Program-made: the position numbers and the translations under genes
Shown: in pieces, positions 8,587 to 13,937 of the stretch
Position numbering within the stretch: the stretch's first letter is position 1
Layout of the letters: each line of letters opens with the position of its first letter
NCBI GenBank assembly: GCA_946621895.1
Contig: CAMOOZ010000163.1
Coordinates: forward strand, 1-13,937
Direction of reading: 5' to 3'
Length of the DNA stretch: 13,937 nt
Origin: an uncultured Lachnospiraceae bacterium
GTDB lineage: Bacteria; Bacillota_A; Clostridia; Lachnospirales; Lachnospiraceae
The notes under the pieces: generated by a model
Database searches by the model: none
What the model saw: only the letters and a program-made list of their open reading frames with translations
What the model was told of the DNA's origin: nothing

Positions 8587-8606
8587 CGGCCGGAAAAAGC
8601 CGGCCG
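8587..8606 (+). promoter_or_regulatory. GC-rich hairpin in the leader of the MerR-family gene
   Basis: CGGCCGG (8587-8593) and CCGGCCG (8600-8606) form a perfect 7-bp stem over AAAAAG. An upstream AACGG (8570-8574) could instead pair with CCGTT (8604-8608), giving an alternative fold. The hairpin ends about 50 nt before the start codon and no U-run follows, so it is not an intrinsic terminator. Confidence 0.4.
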
Positions 8607-8655
8607 TTACAGGTGCATCAGTTGTTTTCTGCAGTTTCGGAAAACGGAGGCGATC

Positions 8656-9591
8656 ATGGACAAAAGCAAGCTGCTCTCCATCGGCAAGGTGGCAAAGCTG
8701 AAAAATGTGAGCATCAAATCTCTCAGGTATTACGACAGCATCGGGATCCTGAAGCCCGCTTTTGTGAATATCGAAACGAATTACCGGTATTATTCCGAGG
8801 AACAGCTCTATCTTGTGGATGTGATCGGGCTCTGCTTAAAGCTGGGGATCCCGTTAAAAAGCCTCTCCGATTATGTGGAGGGGGATTCCATCCAGCTCCA
8901 GAAGCTTCTTTATGACTGCAAGGAGCTTGCGGAGACGCATATCCGCGGGATCCGCGATGCCTTTGAGGAGATGCAGCAGACGCTGGAAAAATACAGCAAA
9001 GAGACAGGGCTGGTGAAGCTTACCGCCAGCGAAAGAAGCGCGATCCCGGCAATGAAGAACCCGGAGGCCACCTCGGCCTATGCCGTGCCCAAGCCGGTAA
9101 GGACTCTCCTGCTGGTGGAGATGGCGGAGGACGCGATGCCGGAAAGCTACGGGCAGTATATCCTGCATCTGTTCGTAAAAGCCCAGATGCTTGCGCTGGA
9201 TGCCGGCTATCCCTCAGGGATCTATTATGATTATGAGCACTATATCCACAGGCGCTATATGTTTCTGACGGTAAACTCCACCTTTTCGGATAATCCCAAC
9301 GACCCCTTCTCGGAGCATTCGATCAAAGAAAAGATAAAGGAAGAAGCGGAATTTGACAGGCACAGCTTCCGTCTTGTGACGCTGCCCGCAGGCACCTGCT
9401 TTGTCAGCGAGCTGACCGCCCATCTGAAGAAGGAAGATCTGCCGGCGGAGGACTCCGCAAAAATACTGCCGCCTGAAATGGCGGCAGAATTGGAAGCATC
9501 CAGCACCTGGTTCCTTGAGGTCGATGTGATGGATGAACTGTTAAAACAGAAGGGCGTGCTCTACTTCCTGGAATACCCGCTCTTCAGTTAA
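8656..9591 (+). CDS. MerR-family regulator with effector-binding C-terminal domain
   Basis: A 311-residue DNA-binding regulator. Residues about 6-75 are the MerR winged helix-turn-helix: LLSIGKVAKLKNVSIKSLRYYDSIGIL, then NYRYYSEEQLYLVDVI. A helix at about 85-122 (ELAETHIRGIRDAFEEMQQTLEKY) is the dimer coiled coil. The remaining 165 residues resemble a GyrI/BmrR-type small-molecule domain, with LVTLPAGTCFVSEL near 252 matching its usual LPAG strand; this part is less certain. Such proteins activate multidrug or stress genes on binding a ligand, but no transporter is adjacent. The neighbours are the divergent atp operon and the convergent ptsHI. ATG 8656 has GGAGG seven bases upstream. The stop lies 8 bp inside ptsI. 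The target is unknown; self-regulation is most likely. Confidence 0.88.
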   Translation: MDKSKLLSIGKVAKLKNVSIKSLRYYDSIGILKPAFVNIETNYRYYSEEQLYLVDVIGLCLKLGIPLKSLSDYVEGDSIQLQKLLYDCKELAETHIRGIRDAFEEMQQTLEKYSKETGLVKLTASERSAIPAMKNPEATSAYAVPKPVRTLLLVEMAEDAMPESYGQYILHLFVKAQMLALDAGYPSGIYYDYEHYIHRRYMFLTVNSTFSDNPNDPFSEHSIKEKIKEEAEFDRHSFRLVTLPAGTCFVSELTAHLKKEDLPAEDSAKILPPEMAAELEASSTWFLEVDVMDELLKQKGVLYFLEYPLFS

Positions 9592-11194
9592 GCTCCCTGA
9601 CCCTTTTTCTTAAGGGGAGCACCATGGAGGGGGACACGGAAAGCTCATCGATCCCCATCCGGAGAAATTCTTCCGTCAGCGTCGGATCGGCGCCCAGCTC
9701 ACCGCAGATCCCGATCCATTTGCCCTCCTTATGCGCGTTTTCCGCGGCCATCCCGATCATTCGGAGAATGGCGGGATGGTGTGTATCCAGAAAGCTCTCC
9801 AAGGTCTCGTTCATCCTGTCGATGGCAAGGGTATACTGGGTAAGATCATTTGTTCCCACGCTGAAAAAGTCCACCAGCTTTGCCAGCTCATCGCTGATCA
9901 TCACGGCGGCAGGCGTCTCGATCATGATCCCCTGCGCGAACCGGGCATAGGGAATGTTTTCCTTTTCCAGCTCTTCCGCGCATTCCTCCACAATCTCTTT
10001 GATCCGTTTTACCTCGTCACAGGAAATGATCATCGGATACATCACGCTTAAATTGCCGTACACGGCGGCGCGCAGCAGCGCGCGGATCTGCGTTTTAAAC
10101 ATCTCCGGTCTGGTCAGGCAGACCCGGATCGCCCGAAGGCCGAGGGCGGGATTTTCCTCGTGGGGAAGCCCAAAATAATCCGCCTGCTTATCTGCGCCGA
10201 TGTCACAGGTCCTGATCACGACCCGTTTGCTGTGCATTTCCTCAAGGGCCTTCCGATAGGCCTTAAGCTGCTCCTCCTCGGTGGGATAATCCTTCCTGCC
10301 CAGATAAAGAAACTCGCTGCGGAACAGCCCGATGCCGTCCGCATCAGCTTCCTTTACATATTCCAGATCCGAAACATTGCCGATATTCGCCGCGATCTCG
10401 ATCCTGCGGCCTGACCGCGTGACGCTCTCCAGCCCCTTTACGGCGGCAAGGGCCGCTCTTTCCGCAGCCTGTCCGGCGATCCGCTCCTTCGTCTGCTTTA
10501 TTTCCTCTTCTCCCGGCTCCAGGATCAGGAGTCCCTCATCGCCGTCCACGATCGCCGTGGCGCCCTCCCGGATATCCGCCGGAACAAAGGGCACCCGGAT
10601 CAGCGCCGGAATATTCAGCATCCGGGCAAGAATGGCGGAATGGGAATTCGCCGAGCCCTCCGACATTACCAGCGCGAGTATCTTCGATTTGTCAAGGCCC
10701 ACCGTTTCCCCGGGAGTAAGCTCCTTCGCAAGCACAATGGAGGGCTCCTGCAGCGTACCGCTTCCGCCCTTTCCCATCAGGATCCGGAGGAGTCTTTCCG
10801 CCACCTCCCGCACATCCTGCGCCCGCTCCCGCATATATTCGTCTTCCATTTCCGCAAGGAGCGCCGCCTGCTCTTTTCCCGCTTCTTCTGCGGCAAATTC
10901 GGCATTCACGCCCTCTTGCGCTATCTTTTCCGCGGCCAGGTCCGTGAGCTCCTCCAGCATCATCTGATGCGCTTCGAATACATCGGCACCGTCCTCACCC
11001 AGCTCCTCGAGCGCCTTGTCGTATAATGCCTGAAGCTCGTCCATCGCCCGGTCGGAGGCGGCCTTTAATCTCGCCTGCTCCTCTCCAGGGTCTGTGATCT
11101 GCCTTTTCTCCGCCTTCAGCGCGGCCTTCGTCAACAGGACCACCGGCCCCATGACCACTCCCCGGCAGACCGTTTTGCCCTTTAACCGGCTCAT
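9584..11194 (-). CDS. ptsI: Phosphoenolpyruvate-protein phosphotransferase (enzyme I)
   Basis: A 536-residue cytosolic enzyme that takes phosphate from PEP and passes it to HPr, the first step of PTS sugar uptake. The N-terminal and swivelling domain ends with the phosphohistidine site GSANSHSAILARMLNIPAL, H185; the usual GGxTSH has Asn for Thr. The C-terminal TIM barrel has DGIGLFRSEFLYLGR (286-300), RTCDIGADKQADYF (328-341), ENPALGLRAIR, MIETPAAVM, VGTNDLTQYTLAIDRMNE and the active-site cysteine C497 in GICGELG. ATG 11194 overlaps the ptsH stop by 4 bp. The 3' end overlaps the convergent regulator by 8 bp. No sugar-specific EII is adjacent. It is slightly shorter than the usual 570 residues, with no missing catalytic block seen. 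Confidence 0.96.
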   Translation of the reverse strand: MSRLKGKTVCRGVVMGPVVLLTKAALKAEKRQITDPGEEQARLKAASDRAMDELQALYDKALEELGEDGADVFEAHQMMLEELTDLAAEKIAQEGVNAEFAAEEAGKEQAALLAEMEDEYMRERAQDVREVAERLLRILMGKGGSGTLQEPSIVLAKELTPGETVGLDKSKILALVMSEGSANSHSAILARMLNIPALIRVPFVPADIREGATAIVDGDEGLLILEPGEEEIKQTKERIAGQAAERAALAAVKGLESVTRSGRRIEIAANIGNVSDLEYVKEADADGIGLFRSEFLYLGRKDYPTEEEQLKAYRKALEEMHSKRVVIRTCDIGADKQADYFGLPHEENPALGLRAIRVCLTRPEMFKTQIRALLRAAVYGNLSVMYPMIISCDEVKRIKEIVEECAEELEKENIPYARFAQGIMIETPAAVMISDELAKLVDFFSVGTNDLTQYTLAIDRMNETLESFLDTHHPAILRMIGMAAENAHKEGKWIGICGELGADPTLTEEFLRMGIDELSVSPSMVLPLRKRVRELN

Positions 11195-11451
11195 AGTGTC
11201 TCCTCGAAATAAGCCTTCACCCGGGAAAGCACGGCATCCTCGTCCTCCCCTTCCACCTTCACGATGATCTCATCGCCCTTTCTGGCGCCAAGCCCCATCA
11301 CCGGAAGCAGCTTCTTCCCATCTGCCTCCTTATCTCCCTTTTGCAGCGTGATCTCCGCTCCTTCAATGGACTTCAGCTCCTTCACCAGATTCTTCGCGGG
11401 ACGGGCGTGAAGCCCCACTTCGTCAGTGATCACATAGTGAAACGATTTCAT
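11191..11451 (-). CDS. ptsH: Phosphocarrier protein HPr without regulatory Ser46
   Basis: An 86-residue small carrier that moves phosphate from enzyme I to sugar-specific EII proteins. GLHARPAKNLV carries the catalytic H15. In Bacillus HPr the regulatory site is Ser46 in KSIMGVMSLG; the aligned segment here is KKLLPVMGLG (46-55), so the serine is Lys47, and Ser52 is Gly53. HPr kinase/phosphorylase therefore has no usual target, and catabolite repression through HPr-Ser-P with CcpA is not expected from this copy. ATG 11451 has a GAGGGGGT site and a good promoter upstream; ptsI follows with a 4-bp overlap. The pairing with ptsI argues that it is the general HPr rather than a regulatory paralogue. 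Confidence 0.95.
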   Translation of the reverse strand: MKSFHYVITDEVGLHARPAKNLVKELKSIEGAEITLQKGDKEADGKKLLPVMGLGARKGDEIIVKVEGEDEDAVLSRVKAYFEETL

Positions 11452-11496
11452 TCGTTACCCCCTCTGAAAGTAGAATGTTAAGTAATGATATCGTTT

Positions 11497-11526
11497 ATTA
11501 TAAGTTATTTTCCGCGCTCATGTAAA
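11497..11526 (-). promoter_or_regulatory. Sigma-A-type promoter of ptsHI
   Basis: On the minus strand TTTACA (11521-11526, five of six) lies 18 bp from a perfect TATAAT (11497-11502). The expected start near 11490 gives a leader of about 38 nt with a GAGGGGGT ribosome site. It is back to back with the promoter of the plus-strand operon; the two -35 regions are only 10 bp apart. Confidence 0.75.
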
Positions 11527-11536
11527 GTCGCCCGAT

Positions 11537-11565
11537 TTGTTGCGGCCGGGATTCTATGATACAAT
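11537..11565 (+). promoter_or_regulatory. Extended -10 promoter of the HAAS-domain/methyltransferase operon
   Basis: TGaTACAAT (11557-11565) is an extended -10 element; TTGTTG (11537-11542) lies 17 bp upstream as a weak -35. The expected transcription start is at about 11572-11573, which coincides with the ATG of the first gene, predicting a leaderless mRNA. Confidence 0.6.
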
Positions 11566-11572
11566 AACCGGG

Positions 11573-11851
11573 ATGGAAAAAGAAGAATTCCTGGCGCTCC
11601 TCAGAAGCTGTCTTTCCGGCAGGCTGCCCCAGGGTGCGATTGAGGAGAGCGTTAGCTACTACGAGGATTATATCGACATCAGGCTCCGCAGCGGAGAGGA
11701 AAAAACGGCGCTTTTTACGCGTCTCGGCGATCCCAGGCTGATCGCCAGATCCATCCTCGGCGCAAACGGAAGAGAAGCAGAGCTGCCTGCGCGGCCCGGC
11801 CTGCTTTCCCGCCTTGCGGACCGGATCAGGCACTTCTGGAACAGCTTATGA
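11573..11851 (+). CDS. Small HAAS/DUF1700-like protein
   Basis: A 92-residue protein resembling the N-terminal HAAS (DUF1700-type) helical module: a start of the form MEKEEFLALLRSCLSG, then LPQGAIEESVSYYEDYID, and the conserved end TRLGDPRLIARSIL (49-62). In the family this module usually sits next to a PadR-like regulator or precedes membrane helices. Neither is seen here; the tail is basic and ends RIRHFWNSL, which could be amphipathic. I chose ATG 11573 because homology begins there and it coincides with the predicted transcription start. A TTG at 11537 would add 12 unlike residues and overlaps the promoter. The stop overlaps the next start by 4 bp. Function is unknown. Confidence 0.75.
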   Translation: MEKEEFLALLRSCLSGRLPQGAIEESVSYYEDYIDIRLRSGEEKTALFTRLGDPRLIARSILGANGREAELPARPGLLSRLADRIRHFWNSL

Positions 11852-13002
11852 GCGACTATGAACTGATCTGCCCCTGCCATTTCGGCATGGAGGCAGTGCT
11901 GAAAAAAGAGCTTACCGATCTGGGCTACCCGCCCGTGCGGACTGAGGACGGCAGGGTCTTCTTTAAGGGAGACGATGCCGCGATCCCGCGGGCGAATATC
12001 AATCTGCGGACGGCGGAGCGGGTGCTGCTTAAGCTGGGCACCTTTCCGGCCGCCACCTATGATGAGCTCTTTGAGGGTGTAAAGGCGCTTCCCTGGGGAG
12101 AGCTTCTGCCGAAGGATGCCGCCTTTCCCGTCGTCAAGGCAAGCAGCGTGAAGAGCCGGCTGTTTTCCCCTTCGGATATCCAGTCCATCGTGAAAAAGGC
12201 TGCGGTGGAGGGCATGAAGAAAGCCTGGCGGCTCACCTGGTTTCCGGAAACGGGGCCGGTCTTTCCGATCCGGGTGTTCATTCATAAGGACATGGCGGAA
12301 ATAAGCCTGGATACCACCGGCGATTCCCTGCATAAGCGGGGCTACCGGAAGCTTGCCGGGCCGGCGCCCATCGCGGAAAACCTGGCGGCTGCGATCCTCC
12401 TTTACTCCTTCTGGAATAAGGAGCGGATCCTGGTCGACCCCTTCTGCGGAAGCGGCACCTTCCCGATCGAGGCCGCGCTGATCGCGGCAAACATCGCGCC
12501 CGGGAAAAACAGGGATTTCCGGGCGATGGCCTGGAACGGCCTTTTCCCGGACAACCTCTGGAAGCAGGCGCGGGAGGAGGCGGTATCGGGAGAGGACGAC
12601 AGCGTCAGACCCCGTATCCGGGGCTATGATATCGACGGCGCCGTGCTGGAGACGGCCAGGAAGAACGCGAAGGACGCTGCCGTGGAGCATCTGATCCATT
12701 TTCAGAAACGGGATGTGGCACAGCTTTCCGGACAGGATGCCTGGGGCGTGATCTTTGCCAACCCGCCCTACGGCGAACGGATGAACGAAGGCTCCCTCCA
12801 GGCCCTCTACCGGACGCTGGGAGACCGCTTCAAGACGCTTCCCGACTGGTCGATGTATCTGATCACCGGCTATGAGGGGGCGGAAAAGGCACTGGGGCTC
12901 AAGGCCGCAAAAAACAGAAAGCTCTACAACGGCATGATAAAAACATATCTCTATCAGTTTTTGGGGCCAAAGCCGCCGAAAAGGAAAACGACTGATGAAT
13001 AA
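11848..13002 (+). CDS. THUMP-domain class I RNA methyltransferase (RlmL/YpsC-like)
   Basis: A 384-residue SAM-dependent RNA methyltransferase of the family that includes the N-terminal half of E. coli RlmL (23S rRNA m2G2445) and Bacillus YpsC. A ferredoxin-like and THUMP region covers about residues 1-155 (ANINLRTAERVLLKL near 49), and SLDTTGDSLHKRGYR (153-167) is a family signature. The Rossmann domain has the SAM loop VDPFCGSGTFPIEAALIAAN (196-215), an acidic GYDID (259-263), and the catalytic ANPPYGER (304-311), typical of exocyclic amino-group methylation. The base methylated cannot be told from sequence; rRNA guanine N2 is the best guess. It overlaps the previous gene by 4 bp and the next by 8 bp. 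It is often misannotated as a DNA methylase. Confidence 0.92.
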   Translation: MSDYELICPCHFGMEAVLKKELTDLGYPPVRTEDGRVFFKGDDAAIPRANINLRTAERVLLKLGTFPAATYDELFEGVKALPWGELLPKDAAFPVVKASSVKSRLFSPSDIQSIVKKAAVEGMKKAWRLTWFPETGPVFPIRVFIHKDMAEISLDTTGDSLHKRGYRKLAGPAPIAENLAAAILLYSFWNKERILVDPFCGSGTFPIEAALIAANIAPGKNRDFRAMAWNGLFPDNLWKQAREEAVSGEDDSVRPRIRGYDIDGAVLETARKNAKDAAVEHLIHFQKRDVAQLSGQDAWGVIFANPPYGERMNEGSLQALYRTLGDRFKTLPDWSMYLITGYEGAEKALGLKAAKNRKLYNGMIKTYLYQFLGPKPPKRKTTDE

Positions 13003-13597
13003 GATAAAAAAGATCATCTTTGCAACGGAAAATCAGGGAAAGCTCCGGGAGATCTTGGAGATCGCCGGGGATCCGGCGCTCACCGTCATGACGATGGCGC
13101 AGGCCGGGCTTGCGGCAAAGATCGAGGAAAACGGAAAAAGCTTTACGGAAAATGCGCGGATCAAGGTAAACGCGCTGCCTGCGCTGCCGGACGCCGTCAT
13201 CATGGGAGACGACTCCGGGCTGGAGATCGATCATCTGGGCGGTGAGCCCGGGATCTATTCCGCGAGGTATCTGGGCAGGGAAACGCCCTACCCGGAGAAA
13301 AACAGGATCATTCTGGATAAGCTGAAGGGCGTTCCCCCGGAAAAGAGAGGCGCCCGCTTTGTCTGCGCGATCGCGGCAAAGCTCCCGGACGGCACCGTGC
13401 TGGACACCCTTGGCGTGATGGAGGGCAGGATCGCCGATGAGATCCGCGGGGAAAACGGCTTCGGCTATGACCCCATCTTTTTTCTGCCCGAGCGCGGAAT
13501 GACCTCCGCGGAGCTTTCCCCGGAGGAGAAAAACGCGATCAGCCACAGGGGAAAGGCCCTCAGGGAAATGCTTTCACGATTGGATGAGATCCTATGA
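12995..13597 (+). CDS. rdgB: XTP/dITP diphosphatase (HAM1/RdgB family)
   Basis: A 200-residue house-cleaning pyrophosphatase that hydrolyses XTP, ITP and dITP to monophosphates, keeping deaminated purines out of nucleic acids. Motifs in order: IIFATENQGKLREI (7-20) with the T-x-N-x-x-K nucleotide site, SFTENARIKVNAL (49-61), catalytic MGDDSGLEID (70-79), GIYSARYLG (86-94), ENGFGYDPIFF (153-163) and SHRGKALREM (183-192). Length is normal. ATG 12995 lies within the end of the methyltransferase gene, preceded by AAGGAAAA, so translation is coupled. The stop overlaps the phosphoesterase start by 4 bp; the rdgB-metallophosphoesterase pair is also seen as ysnA-ysnB in Bacillus. Confidence 0.96.
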   Translation: MNKIKKIIFATENQGKLREILEIAGDPALTVMTMAQAGLAAKIEENGKSFTENARIKVNALPALPDAVIMGDDSGLEIDHLGGEPGIYSARYLGRETPYPEKNRIILDKLKGVPPEKRGARFVCAIAAKLPDGTVLDTLGVMEGRIADEIRGENGFGYDPIFFLPERGMTSAELSPEEKNAISHRGKALREMLSRLDEIL

Positions 13598-13937
13598 AGG
13601 TACTGGTCATCAGCGATACCCACGGAAGGCCGGAGAACTTCCGCATTGTCTCTGCGCGGGAGGAGCCCTATGACCTGCTGATCCACTGCGGGGATCTCGA
13701 GGGCGATGAGGAGATGATCCGGATGATCAGCGGCTGCCCCTGCTTTATGGTGGCCGGAAACAATGACTTTTTCTCCTCCCTTCCTCCGGAGCAGGAGTTT
13801 CAGATCCTGGATAAAAAAGCCCTGCTGACCCACGGTCACCATTATTATGTTTATATGGATACCGCCCATTTATACAGAGAGGCTGTGCTGCGCCGGGCAG
13901 AGCTGGTCTTTTTCGGACATACCCATAAACCGCTGAT
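13594..13937 (+). CDS. YfcE/MJ0936-type metallophosphoesterase, 3' end cut by window edge
   Basis: The first 114 codons of a small metal-dependent phosphodiesterase; the family is usually 155-185 residues, so roughly two thirds is visible. All the metal-site motifs seen so far are in order: SDTHG (residues 7-11), HCGDLEGD (about 32-39), GNND (about 55-58), THGHHYY and FFGHTH near the edge. These coordinate two divalent metals. The cellular substrate is unknown; homologues cleave artificial phosphodiesters or cyclic nucleotides in vitro. ATG 13594 overlaps the rdgB stop as ATGA, so it is the fourth visible gene of this operon. Confidence 0.93.
   Translation, partial: MKVLVISDTHGRPENFRIVSAREEPYDLLIHCGDLEGDEEMIRMISGCPCFMVAGNNDFFSSLPPEQEFQILDKKALLTHGHHYYVYMDTAHLYREAVLRRAELVFFGHTHKPL

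Noticed and set aside
8613..8915. Plus-strand frame of 100 codons overlapping the regulator start
   Set aside because: It is in another frame of the MerR helix-turn-helix coding region and shows no family motif.
9592..9624. GCTCCC...GGGAGC inverted repeat just after the regulator's stop, considered as a terminator
   Set aside because: It lies in the conserved C-terminal codons of ptsI and has no U-tract after it on either strand.
10332..10967. Ser/Ala-rich plus-strand frame opposite ptsI
   Set aside because: Shadow of ptsI; the Ser/Ala bias is the reverse complement of Glu/Ala-rich helices.
11668..13017. Long open frame on the minus strand (449 codons) opposite the methyltransferase gene
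   Set aside because: Its translation is low-complexity Arg/Pro/His-rich with no family motif, and it is antisense to a gene with clear SAM and NPPY motifs. It is a by-product of GC-rich codon use.
12899..13546. Minus-strand frame of 215 codons opposite rdgB
   Set aside because: Antisense to a gene with every RdgB motif; no ribosome site or known fold.

Overview
The window looks like an ordinary chromosomal housekeeping region of a GC-rich anaerobic Firmicute, most likely a Clostridia (Lachnospiraceae-like) genome. The basis is the style of the proteins (the atpB, atpE and pnp sequences, the HPr/EI pair, a HAAS-domain protein), purine-rich Shine-Dalgarno sites, and sigma-A-type promoters of TTGAC(A/G)-17-TATAAT form. 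The genus cannot be fixed from sequence alone. No rRNA, tRNA, CRISPR, IS element or phage gene was seen.

Layout. (1) Positions 1-2062, minus strand: the 5' two thirds of pnp (polynucleotide phosphorylase, cut by the window edge) preceded by rpsO (ribosomal protein S15). rpsO has its own promoter and a structured leader of about 145 nt. (2) Positions 2071-8387, minus strand: a complete F1Fo ATP synthase operon, atpB-atpE-atpF-[atpH-atpA]-atpG-atpD-atpC, read from a strong promoter at 8486-8514. No separate delta gene exists: delta (OSCP) is fused in frame to the N-terminus of alpha as one 682-residue protein. (3) Positions 8656-9591, plus strand: a MerR-family regulator, divergent from the atp operon. 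(4) Positions 9584-11451, minus strand: ptsH-ptsI, the general phosphotransferase proteins HPr and enzyme I, convergent with and overlapping the regulator by 8 bp. (5) Positions 11573-13937, plus strand: a tightly overlapping operon of a small HAAS-domain protein, a THUMP-domain RNA methyltransferase, an XTP/dITP diphosphatase and a YfcE-like metallophosphoesterase (cut by the right edge), divergent from ptsHI.

How the parts work together. The atp genes encode all eight F-type subunits, but delta and alpha share one chain. F1 needs three alphas and one delta, so the fusion raises a stoichiometry problem. A GGAGG-N5-GTG site exactly at the delta/alpha junction (6421-6433) could let ribosomes also make a free 504-residue alpha. 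This fusion plus internal start is the most interesting signal here. Secondary points are an HPr with no regulatory Ser46, a predicted leaderless mRNA for the HAAS-domain gene, a G8 run at the atpB start, and a foldable rpsO leader carrying a terminator-like hairpin. The c subunit lacks the Na+ ligands of sodium-type rings, which suggests proton coupling.
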